From the NCBI GenBank assembly GCA_903922735.1, contig CAIXUZ010000035.1, positions 21,982-85,981 on the forward strand: a DNA stretch of 64,000 nucleotides, given 5' to 3'. This stretch comes from an uncultured Verrucomicrobia subdivision 3 bacterium (GTDB taxonomy: Bacteria > Verrucomicrobiota > Verrucomicrobiia > Limisphaerales > UBA11358). Shown here piece after piece: positions 30,773 through 38,294 of the stretch. The notes under the pieces were generated by a model. The model had not been told where the DNA came from. It made no database searches and saw only the letters and a list, made by a program, of their open reading frames with translations. A program made the translations under genes and the position numbers. Every line of letters begins with the position of its first letter. Position 1 is the stretch's first letter.

Positions 30773-31066
30773 GTCAATTTCCGCGAAAAAACTGTCTCGT
30801 AAAGTGATTTCCCAGTCTTGGGAAACGGTTTTCCTGTCTTGGGAAGTGAGAAAAGTATCTTGGGAAACGAGAAAACTGTCTTGGGAAATCATATCTTGTG
30901 GCGCTATTTCCAAAATAGCGCCACGGTTACTCGTTTTGTGAGACTGGGAAACGACTTCCCAAGACTGGGAAATGACTTTCCAACACTGGGAAATGGTTTC
31001 CCGACATTGGAAAATGGCTTGGTGAGTCCGGGAAACGGGTTTGTAAGGTTGTCCGACGATTGGCCG
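30773..31066. repeat. Phased 21-bp near-palindromic tandem array
   Basis: Fourteen consecutive 21-bp units in strict phase occupy the intergenic stretch, with unit starts at 30773, 30794, 30815, 30836, 30857, 30878 and, after three diverged central units, at 30941, 30962, 30983, 31004, 31025 and 31046. The core of a typical unit is TGGGAAAYGRYTTCCCA, itself an inverted repeat. Several frames on both strands stay open through it and give seven-residue repeats (LGNDFPT forward; LGKSFPS and VSQDxxx reverse). It is not a CRISPR array: there are no spacers. Confidence 0.85.
30898..30924. repeat. Perfect 12-bp-arm cruciform at the centre of the 21-bp array
   Basis: GTGGCGCTATTT at 30898-30909 pairs exactly with AAATAGCGCCAC at 30913-30924 across a three-base loop. 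It replaces unit sequence in the middle of the array without breaking the 21-bp register. Confidence 0.85.
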
Positions 31067-31091
31067 GGACCACAACGCGGCTGTTCAGGTG

Positions 31092-31487
31092 TCAACCGGA
31101 ATATTGCTCGTCGCTGACTTGTTCCAGCCAGTCCACCGCCTTGCCGTCGAGTTGTTCCTGAATGGCGATGTGCGTCATGGCCGTGGCGGGCGCGGCGCCG
31201 TGCCAATGCTTCTCCCTCGGCGGAAACCAGACGATGTCGCCGGGCCGGATTTCTTCAATCGGTCCGCCCCAGCGTTGCGCGCGGCCGCAGCCGGCGGTGA
31301 CGATGAGCGTCTGGCCGAGCGGATGCGTGTGCCACGCGGTGCGCGCGCCGGGTTCAAACGTGACGATCGCGCCGCTGACCCGCGCGGCATCGCTGCCTTT
31401 GAACGGCGAATCAATGCGCACCGCGCCGGTGAACCAATCCGCCGGCCCTTTGGCGGCAGGCTGAGAGCCAGCTCGAATAATGTTCAT
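31092..31487 (-). CDS. Cupin domain protein, (R)-mandelonitrile lyase-like
   Basis: A 131-residue single-domain cupin. The sequence pattern [50 protein letters not shown] and [21 protein letters not shown] matches the manganese-dependent (R)-mandelonitrile lyases described from Granulicella and related cupins. Metal-binding His residues are in WHTHPLGQ and KHWHGA. In vivo substrate is unknown. It is 13 bases downstream of the alcohol dehydrogenase stop, so the two form an operon. Two broken copies of its 3' end flank the region. Confidence 0.88.
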   Translation of the reverse strand: MNIIRAGSQPAAKGPADWFTGAVRIDSPFKGSDAARVSGAIVTFEPGARTAWHTHPLGQTLIVTAGCGRAQRWGGPIEEIRPGDIVWFPPREKHWHGAAPATAMTHIAIQEQLDGKAVDWLEQVSDEQYSG

Positions 31488-31500
31488 ATCTTAATGCTGG

Positions 31501-32550
31501 TTATTCCGTCTTGAGCGTAGCCATGTCGATTACGAAGCGGTATTTCACGTCGCTCTTTAGCATGCGCTCGTAGGCGGTGTTGATCTCGTCCATGCGGATC
31601 ATTTCGATGTCGCAGGTGATGTTGTGTTGGCCACAGAAATCCAGCATCTCCTGCGTTTCGGGCAGGCCGCCGATGAGCGACCCGGAGAAGGAGCGGCGCC
31701 GGAAGATCAGCGGAAACGCCGCCACCGGCAGCGGCTTTTCGGGCGCGCCGACCAGCGTCAGGTTGCCGTCGCGTTTCAACAGGTTCAAGTAGGCGTTGAT
31801 GTCGTGGGTGGCGGATACCGCATCCAGGATGAAGTCGAAGCTGCCGGCGTGCGCGGCCATCTGGGTCTCGTCCTTGGAAATGACGACCTCGTGGGCGCCG
31901 AGGCGTTTGCCGTCCGCCACTTTGCCCGGCGACGTGGTGAACAGCACGACGTGGGCGCCGAAGGCTTTGGCGAATTTGACGCCCATGTGGCCAAGACCGC
32001 CGAGGCCGACGATGCCGACCTTCTGGCCGGGACCAACCTTCCAGTGGCGCAGCGGGGAATACGTGGTTATGCCCGCGCAGAGTAGCGGCGCGGCGGCGGC
32101 GAGGTTGAGGTTGGCTGGCATCCGGAGCACGAAATCCTCCGTCACGACGATGCTCTGCGAATAACCGCCGAGCGTCGGGGCGTTGAGATGCTTGTCCAGG
32201 CTGCCGTAGGTCATCGTCATGTCCGCGCAGAATTGTTCCAGGCCTGAGCGGCAGTCGGGGCAGGTGCGGCACGAGTCCACCAGACAGCCCACGCCGACGG
32301 TGTCCCCGACCTTGAACTTCTTCACGCCGCCGCCGACCGCCGTCACGCGGCCGACGATCTCGTGACCCGGCACGGCCGGATACTGGGTGAAGTTCCACTC
32401 GTTGCGGGCGTAATGGAGATCGGAGTGGCAGACGCCGCAAAAGAGAATTTCAATCTGAACGTCGCTGGCGGTCGGCTGGCGGCGGTTGATCTGGGTGGAA
32501 GCCAGCAGCGCAGTGGCGCTGGCGGCGGAGTAGGCTTTGACTTGATTCAT
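31501..32550 (-). CDS. Zinc-dependent NAD(P)-alcohol dehydrogenase (YahK/CAD type)
   Basis: A 349-residue medium-chain dehydrogenase reducing aldehydes or ketones. Catalytic zinc site in FCGVCHSDLHYARNEW and PGHEIVGRV; structural zinc in CRTCPDCRSGLEQFC; nucleotide-binding GLGGLGHMGVKFAKAFGA. The pattern is that of the YahK/cinnamyl alcohol dehydrogenase subfamily, usually NADPH-dependent. It precedes the cupin gene in the same operon; an alcohol dehydrogenase and a hydroxynitrile-lyase-like cupin could act on related aldehydes, which is inference. Confidence 0.93.
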   Translation of the reverse strand: MNQVKAYSAASATALLASTQINRRQPTASDVQIEILFCGVCHSDLHYARNEWNFTQYPAVPGHEIVGRVTAVGGGVKKFKVGDTVGVGCLVDSCRTCPDCRSGLEQFCADMTMTYGSLDKHLNAPTLGGYSQSIVVTEDFVLRMPANLNLAAAAPLLCAGITTYSPLRHWKVGPGQKVGIVGLGGLGHMGVKFAKAFGAHVVLFTTSPGKVADGKRLGAHEVVISKDETQMAAHAGSFDFILDAVSATHDINAYLNLLKRDGNLTLVGAPEKPLPVAAFPLIFRRRSFSGSLIGGLPETQEMLDFCGQHNITCDIEMIRMDEINTAYERMLKSDVKYRFVIDMATLKTE

Positions 32551-32710
32551 AAATAAATGGCGGATTTTAATTAATGGTTGAGAGGAGCTTAGCGCATTTG
32601 CGCCCGGCTGTCGCCTGCGGTCTTACCCCACCGTTTGCGGGATCGGTGCGCGAACCTACGCGTCAATCTTTCGGCGTCTTGACTCTGAGATTCTTGGCGT
32701 TAATTAGGCT
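32551..32710. other. Intergenic stretch, nothing recognised
   Basis: This space upstream of the alcohol dehydrogenase holds no gene that I can support. Together with the cupin remnant that follows, it makes a 290-base gap. It presumably contains the adh-cupin promoter; no consensus elements stand out. Confidence 0.4.
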
Positions 32711-32862
32711 GGTATTGTTCGACCTTTTTCCAATCGGTCCACAGCTTTCTTCGAGCAAAAAGCCTCGCAAAAGCGGTGACATTTGTGCAAGGAAAAGGAA
32801 ACCTGCTTTGCCGTCGAGCAGTTCTTGAATGGCGATGGGCGTCAGGGCCGTGGTGGGCGTGG
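32711..32862 (-). pseudogene. Decayed copy B of the cupin gene 3' end
   Basis: Minus-strand codons for TALTPIAIQELLDGKA match the cupin's [16 protein letters not shown], then a 61-bp block (32746-32806) intervenes before a degraded DW-x-KV tail. The block aligns with the 62-bp block of copy A. The copy lies in the same orientation as copy A, so the two bracket the 21-bp array, cupin and dehydrogenase as direct repeats. Confidence 0.7.
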
Positions 32863-33546
32863 CGGGGTGGTGTATTGCGCGAGCAGTTCCTTCGCGCACC
32901 GAACGCCGATTTCAACGGCGAGCTGGTGGTTGGCGTAATCTTTCGGATTCGTGATGCGGCCGCTGGCACCGGTGAAAACGAGGTAAGTGACCGGGCCTTC
33001 CGTGCCGCCGGTTTTGGGATCGGCATTCACGCCGAGCAATTTCGCCGTGGCAATGGACGCTTCGCCGATGAGACCTTTGACGCCGCATTCGTCGAGGAAC
33101 ACGGCATATATCACCTGATTGGAATAAATGACGGCGGCGACCTGGCCGATTTCGATGCCGCGTTTTTTGGAATTGGCGGGCTTGCCGGCGGGTATCACAA
33201 AATACGGCGTTTCGTCGGCGGCAATGTCGGTATCGCAGCTCAATTCGTTCTGAAAATCCGGGTCGCGTAGTTTGTTGCAGAGCGGGGTTTCGCGTCCGTC
33301 AGAATCAATGTCCATGTCGGCGGTCCAGAACGTGGCGTTCGTCAGGCTGAACAGGGAGACGTTCTTCGGCTTGTCCGGCTGGCAGCGGAATTGGTTTTTG
33401 GTTTCCGGGATAAGCTCGCCGTGGCGGGTTAGAGCTAGCAATTGCCCGGCGGTGACAACGCCTTCGCTGCCGGCAAAATTTCTTGAGGCGCACGCCGTAA
33501 TGATCCCGGTAAGGAGAAGGCAAAGACGCAGGGAATGTGTATTCAT
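32842..33546 (-). CDS. Putative lipoprotein of unknown function
   Basis: A 234-residue exported protein. Signal peptide LCLLLTGIITAC at residues 8-19 with a lipobox Cys; start ATG 33546 is chosen to give a proper signal peptide. The rest (for example ATFWTADMDIDSDGRETPLC, SCDTDIAADETPYFVIP, YAVFLDECGVKGLIGEAS) shows no domain I recognise, but resembles glycoside-hydrolase-75-like chitosanase patterns with acidic residues; this is tentative. Its stop codon lies inside cupin remnant B, so the last few residues (PPRPPRP) come from that repeat and the native C-terminus may be lost. Confidence 0.6.
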   Translation of the reverse strand: MNTHSLRLCLLLTGIITACASRNFAGSEGVVTAGQLLALTRHGELIPETKNQFRCQPDKPKNVSLFSLTNATFWTADMDIDSDGRETPLCNKLRDPDFQNELSCDTDIAADETPYFVIPAGKPANSKKRGIEIGQVAAVIYSNQVIYAVFLDECGVKGLIGEASIATAKLLGVNADPKTGGTEGPVTYLVFTGASGRITNPKDYANHQLAVEIGVRCAKELLAQYTTPPRPPRP

Positions 33547-33633
33547 GTCATTTATTATTTGGCGAGAGAATGGCAGTGGCAACAAATCCTTTTCCGTTGA
33601 CGTCATGCTGCATTGCGGTTCACGCTGGCGGGC

Positions 33634-33966
33634 ATGAACTGGATTTTCTTGAGCATCGCGATCATGTCGGAAGTGATTGCCACCTCAGCCTTGAAAGCGG
33701 CCAGCGGTTTCACCCGGCCTTTGCCGTCGGTTGTGGTGGTGCTGGGTTATGCGTCGGCGTTTTATTTTCTATCGCTCACGCTGCGGACGATTCCGGTGGG
33801 CGTGGCTTACGCGGTGTGGTCGGGCGTCGGCATCATGTTGGTGGCGGTCATCGGCTGGCTGGTGTACGGGCAGAAGTTGGATTTGCCCGGCGTCACCGGC
33901 ATGGGGCTCATTATTGCTGGCATCGCCGTGCTGAACCTGTTTTCCAAGGCTGCGCCGCACGGTTGA
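33634..33966 (+). CDS. Small multidrug resistance (SMR) family transporter
   Basis: A 110-residue, four-helix proton-coupled exporter subunit. The essential membrane-embedded Glu is in [44 protein letters not shown] and [14 protein letters not shown] match the EmrE branch rather than the guanidinium exporter branch. ATG 33634 fits the normal N-terminus MNWIFLSIA. Substrate specificity cannot be read. Confidence 0.93.
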   Translation: MNWIFLSIAIMSEVIATSALKAASGFTRPLPSVVVVLGYASAFYFLSLTLRTIPVGVAYAVWSGVGIMLVAVIGWLVYGQKLDLPGVTGMGLIIAGIAVLNLFSKAAPHG

Positions 33967-34075
33967 ATGGGTTGGCCAAACCTTTTGCAGGGGGAGAACG
34001 TGCAATCCGTGTCAAACGTCTGGCAAAATAGGATTAGAATAATTTTTCCATCGGAGCGATTGTTTACTCACACTT

Positions 34076-34405
34076 ATGAAAAAAATCGCACTCCTCGTTC
34101 TTCCGGCGGCGTTCGCGCTCGCCCTTACCACCACAGCTTTTGCCGCCGACGGCAAGGCGGTTTATTCCGACAACTGCACCAAATGCCACGGTGACGACGG
34201 TAAAGGTGCCACCAAGATGGGCCAGAAGCTTGGCGCCAAGGATTATTCCACCGCTGCCGTGCAAGCGGCGGTCACGGATGCCCAGGCGTTCAAATCCATC
34301 AAGGAAGGCATGCAGAAGGATGGTAAAACGCTGATGAAACCGTCCGAACTTTCGGATGCCGACATCAAAGCCTCCATCGCTTATCTGCGGACGTTGAAGC
34401 AGTAA
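34076..34405 (+). CDS. Class I cytochrome c
   Basis: A 109-residue periplasmic monohaem electron carrier. A signal peptide (residues 1-23, ending TTTAFAA) precedes DGKAVYSDNCTKCHGDDGKG, the CxxCH haem site. A methionine in KTLMKPSELSD is the likely sixth ligand and the final helix ASIAYLRTLKQ is typical. Single gene, with the ATG close to an AT-rich upstream region. Confidence 0.93.
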   Translation: MKKIALLVLPAAFALALTTTAFAADGKAVYSDNCTKCHGDDGKGATKMGQKLGAKDYSTAAVQAAVTDAQAFKSIKEGMQKDGKTLMKPSELSDADIKASIAYLRTLKQ

Positions 34406-34497
34406 CTGCCGCTTCCTCTGATTATTTATTTAGGCAGCGCCTCGTCGCAATGCGGCGGGGCGTTGCAGCTTTTGTCCTCGCCCGTGGCCGGAGAAAG

Positions 34498-35544
34498 TCA
34501 CTTCACCCTTTCAATCTGAATTCTCGCCGGTTCGTTGATGCCCAGTTGGAGGAATGCCGCTTGCGCATAGATTTCAAATCCGGTTTTGACCGGTGGAACC
34601 CCGGCGGCTGCCCTAATCCGGGCCAGTTCCTTGAGCGACAGCACGTCCAGCGCCACCGGATCGTGACTGAACCAAAGCTGGTTCAGCACCGTGGAAAATT
34701 GCAAAAACCCCGCCGGACCTCCCTGATATTGGCCGAGCAATGCATCCGTGATGTGCAACACCACGCGGTCGCCCATCACCGGCATGGCGTCTATTTCCGG
34801 CAAGGCTACGGACAAGCGGTCGGTATCGCCCTCGAATCGCCGGGTATTGTCCACGCTGCCCAGCGCGAGGCTGAACAGATGTCCGCAGACGCCGGCGGCG
34901 TTTTCATTAATGAGCGGCGCGATGGAAACCATCTTGGTTATTCGCCGGCTGACCAGATTGGAGACGTAGGATTTTTTGCCGGCGCTCACCCCGTTTTTTT
35001 GAAATTCAGAATCCCCCCAGACCAGCGCGCCGATGACGGGCGAATCGGGCAGATAAAAGGTGTTCGTATCAAAGCCGTCGTCCGCCGCGCCGGCGACGCG
35101 CACCCCGAGGGTTTCGCCGAGTTTGAAAAATCCCGCCGCGCGCAAATCATCCGCCCGCTTGTCCCAGATGATGATTTGGTTTGCCGCCAAACCTGCGGCG
35201 CGCAACCCGTCCACGACTGCCGCGACGACGGCCGGCCGTGAGCCGGTCAGCGGGCCGGGCGCTGAATACACCTTGACGCCCACCACATCGTTCGTGGTGA
35301 CGAGGCTGCGCCAAGCGGCCGCGGCATTGGGGGTGTGGGTGAATTGCGTCAGGCCGTGGTTGAACACTTCCTTCACCCGCGCCTCATCCGCCAGATAGGC
35401 GTTCAGGAGGTTTTTCCCTTCCGCCATGACAACCCGCGCCGTCGGATTGGCGGCGTGGAGCGGGACATAATCCTGCGCGCCGATCGGAATGATAAAGCCG
35501 AGCAGGGCGAATAACCGGATTTGAATGCGTGCGTTTCTTGACAC
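34498..35544 (-). CDS. DUF362 domain protein
   Basis: A 348-residue exported protein with an N-terminal hydrophobic signal (IRLFALLGFIIPIGA). The body shows the DUF362 pattern: VGVKVYSAPGPLTGSRPAVVAAVVDGLRAAG, IIIWDKRADDLRAAGF, INENAAGVCGHLFSLALGSVDN and DPVALDVLSLKELARIR. Some family members carry Fe-S clusters, but no ferredoxin motif is seen here. It is divergent from the adjacent TPR lipoprotein gene, with 30 bases between starts. Confidence 0.8.
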   Translation of the reverse strand: MSRNARIQIRLFALLGFIIPIGAQDYVPLHAANPTARVVMAEGKNLLNAYLADEARVKEVFNHGLTQFTHTPNAAAAWRSLVTTNDVVGVKVYSAPGPLTGSRPAVVAAVVDGLRAAGLAANQIIIWDKRADDLRAAGFFKLGETLGVRVAGAADDGFDTNTFYLPDSPVIGALVWGDSEFQKNGVSAGKKSYVSNLVSRRITKMVSIAPLINENAAGVCGHLFSLALGSVDNTRRFEGDTDRLSVALPEIDAMPVMGDRVVLHITDALLGQYQGGPAGFLQFSTVLNQLWFSHDPVALDVLSLKELARIRAAAGVPPVKTGFEIYAQAAFLQLGINEPARIQIERVK

Positions 35545-35574
35545 TTTCAGCCGCCAATGTTACCACCTCATCGG

Positions 35575-37308
35575 ATGTCGGCAAAAATATTTTCCATTTG
35601 GAGCGTAATTTTATTTATTGCGCTGGCCCTTGTCATTTCCGGCTGCACCCCGGCGGGACCGGGTGCGCTGCTCAACGGAAAAAAAGATCTGGATCGCGGC
35701 GATTGCGCGGCGGCGGTCGCGGAGTTGAAGACCGCTACCACCTTGCTGGCGACCAATCCTGCGGCGTGGAATTACTACGGCGTGGCCTTGCAGCGCGTCG
35801 GCCAGCCGGATGATGCGGCGGCGGCCTATCAGACGGCGCTTAGGCTGAACCGTGACTTGGTGGAAGTGCACTTCAATCTCGGCAGTTTATGGCTGGAGCA
35901 AGCCAAGCCGGACGCGGCGAAGGTGGAGTTCATGGCCTATACCCTGCGGCGGCCCAACGACGCGGCGGGCTGGCTCAAGCTGGGTTCCGCCCAGTTGAAA
36001 CTGGGTGAAATTGTGCCGGCGGAAAGAAGCTTCAGCACGGTTCTCGCGTTGAAGCAGAACGAGGCGGAAGCCTACAACGGCCTCGGCCTTGCCCGCATCC
36101 AGCGCGGCAAACCGCGCGACGCCGCGCAATTTTTCGCCGCCGCCACGCAGGCCCGGCCGGATTTTGCGCCGGCGATTCTGAATCAGGCGACGGTGAACCA
36201 GCAGTATCTCCATGACCATAAAACGGCGCTGGAATATTTCCAGAAATACCTCGCGCTCACCCCGCGCCCGGCCAATTGGGATGAAGTCAAGGCCATTGCC
36301 GGTAGCCTGGAACAATCGCTGGCGAACGCCGCCGCTGCTTCGGCCGCTGCTCTGGCTAGATCAAATCCCCAGCCAGCCGTATCCGCAACGGAACTGAAGC
36401 CGCAACCGAAAACCTCCAGCGCCACCACGTCCCGTCCGGCGGTTGCCCCGAAACCGTCAACGGTGGTTGCCGCCTCGCCCGCCAATCCGCCGGCCGCGAA
36501 ACCGTTGCCGGTGCAAGTTGTGTCCGTGCCGCCCGCCACCCCGATTGTGGTTAAACCGGACAACCATGTCGTTGTCGCCAGCGCGCCGCCGGTGGAAGCC
36601 CCGCTGCCGGAACCGGCCCCGGAGAAGAAAAAAAGTTTTTGGCGCAGTGTGTTTGGTTCCGATAAAAACACGGCCAGCGCGCCGAACTCACAATTCTTGG
36701 AAAAGGGTCTGACGCCCCTGCCATCCGGTGGCGAGCCGCCCGTGGTGCCAGTTACCAGGCCGGCGGTGGTGGCTGCCCCCGCGCCGGTGACTTTTTCACG
36801 CTACCGCTATGTCTCGCCGGCTAAACCGGTGGCGGGCGACCGGCGTTCCGCCAGCGGCGCCTTTACCAAGGCGCAGGTGTTTGAGCAGAACGAAAAATGG
36901 GTGGATGCTTTGCAATGGTATCAACAGGCGGCGGAAATAGATCCAGCGTGGTTTGAGGCGCAATTTAACACCGGCGTCCTGGCGCATCGGCTGCGGAATT
37001 ACTCGGTGGCGCTCCCGCGTTACGAACTGGCGCTGGCCAGCCGGCCGGATGCGCCGGATGCGCGCTATAACTTTGCGCTGGCGTTGCAGGCGGCCGGCTT
37101 CGTGCCGGACGCGGCGAACGAATTGAAAAAACTGCTCGTCGCCAACCCGGCCGAAGTGCGGGTGAATCTGGCGCTGGCCAACCTTTATGCTCAGTCGCTG
37201 CACGATACGCCGGCGGCGCGGCAGCATTACTTGAAAGTGTTGGAACTTGACTCGGAAAACTCGCATGCCGCCGACATCCGGTTCTGGTTGGCGGCCAATC
37301 CAAAGTGA
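35575..37308 (+). CDS. TPR-repeat lipoprotein
   Basis: A 577-residue lipoprotein with lipobox LVISGC (Cys24). An N-terminal set of tetratricopeptide repeats (about 30-240; AWNYYGVALQRVGQPDDAAAAYQTAL is a clear unit) is followed by a Pro/Ala/Val-rich disordered linker (about 250-410) and a second TPR block (about 430-570). Probably an envelope scaffold; partner unknown. ATG 35575 is chosen because it gives the signal peptide. A TTGACA at 35538-35543 may be the -35 of its promoter. Confidence 0.85.
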   Translation: MSAKIFSIWSVILFIALALVISGCTPAGPGALLNGKKDLDRGDCAAAVAELKTATTLLATNPAAWNYYGVALQRVGQPDDAAAAYQTALRLNRDLVEVHFNLGSLWLEQAKPDAAKVEFMAYTLRRPNDAAGWLKLGSAQLKLGEIVPAERSFSTVLALKQNEAEAYNGLGLARIQRGKPRDAAQFFAAATQARPDFAPAILNQATVNQQYLHDHKTALEYFQKYLALTPRPANWDEVKAIAGSLEQSLANAAAASAAALARSNPQPAVSATELKPQPKTSSATTSRPAVAPKPSTVVAASPANPPAAKPLPVQVVSVPPATPIVVKPDNHVVVASAPPVEAPLPEPAPEKKKSFWRSVFGSDKNTASAPNSQFLEKGLTPLPSGGEPPVVPVTRPAVVAAPAPVTFSRYRYVSPAKPVAGDRRSASGAFTKAQVFEQNEKWVDALQWYQQAAEIDPAWFEAQFNTGVLAHRLRNYSVALPRYELALASRPDAPDARYNFALALQAAGFVPDAANELKKLLVANPAEVRVNLALANLYAQSLHDTPAARQHYLKVLELDSENSHAADIRFWLAANPK

Positions 37309-37340
37309 TGAATTGAATATGCTGGCACCGGGTCTTTGGT

Positions 37341-38111
37341 TCACGGTTTGATGGCTGGAAAGGCGAATTTTTCACCAGTCTCGCTGCGCCGGACAAATTC
37401 CCGCAAAGTATTGATTTGCTTCTCATACTGCGGATCCGTTTTCCGTTCGGGTGCATATTTGTCGCATAGCCCCAGCACTTCCTTGGCTTGGCGCACCAGT
37501 TCCTCCTGGCTGACGCTGCCCTCCATCACCCCGCCCATGGTTTGGTTGTAATAGGCGTTGGCCTTGTCATATTTGGCCTGACCATCTTTGGCGTTGGGAT
37601 TCACCACCAATTCCCATTTGCCATCGACCTTCTTTGGTTCCTTGAAGGCTTCCATCTTGTGCGGGTCGATTACCGAGGCGCGGATGGATGCCATGGTTTG
37701 CGCGATGTCTGCCGGCGATTGGGCGCTGGTGGGTGATGGGGAATGAGCCGTCGCCGCCAGCGGGTCAACGTCGGAAACTGCCGTCGCTTGGCCGGAGGAG
37801 GTTTTTGTGGCTGGTGAACCGCTGGCCGGTTCCGCCGCCGCCGGGGCAAAGTGATGGGCCAGCGGCACCAAAGTCACGACGGATTTGTCCAGTGTGTAGC
37901 GGTCGCTGGTGGTGCAGACCGTGACGGTGTTGCTGCCAATCTCCAGCAGCATCGCCTTGCTCAGCACCACCAACGGATGCTCGCATCTGACTTTCACCGG
38001 ATCGCCGGGCTGGCAGTTTTGAAACGACGCGCCCGTCTGCGCCCGGGCCCCCGGCAAGCAGGCACAACAAATCAAAGCGACCATGAATTTCGTTGCGGAG
38101 AGAAATTTCAT
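37341..38111 (-). CDS. Secreted protein of unknown function
   Basis: A 256-residue exported protein: signal peptide FMVALICCACLPGARA (about residues 9-24), a small beta domain with paired cysteines (NCQPGDPVKVRCEHP; VTVCTTSDRYTLD), an Ala/Ser/Pro linker (about 90-130) and a helical C-terminal half. No family recognised. It converges with the TPR lipoprotein gene, with 32 bases between the stops. Confidence 0.6.
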   Translation of the reverse strand: MKFLSATKFMVALICCACLPGARAQTGASFQNCQPGDPVKVRCEHPLVVLSKAMLLEIGSNTVTVCTTSDRYTLDKSVVTLVPLAHHFAPAAAEPASGSPATKTSSGQATAVSDVDPLAATAHSPSPTSAQSPADIAQTMASIRASVIDPHKMEAFKEPKKVDGKWELVVNPNAKDGQAKYDKANAYYNQTMGGVMEGSVSQEELVRQAKEVLGLCDKYAPERKTDPQYEKQINTLREFVRRSETGEKFAFPAIKP

Positions 38112-38294
38112 AAGCGGCCCACTTTAAAGGCTCAATGGGCGGTTGAAGCCAGACTGGTCAAAGTCCGGCGGTTTTACAAACTTTTTCGCCGGCGGCGTGG
38201 AACCAATGACGGCAAACCCGTTTCCTTTTGACACACCAAATGTCATTCGGCCACATTATTCAGGTTTAATCAGCGGGCAGGCATTGTTAAGGAC

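Noticed and set aside
30773..31066. CRISPR array
   Set aside because: Repeats are contiguous 21-mers without spacers, degenerate, and no cas genes are near.
30818..31117. A heptad-repeat protein encoded by the 21-bp array
   Set aside because: The frames start at TTG without a ribosome site on either strand; coding use is possible but not supported, so only the repeat is annotated.
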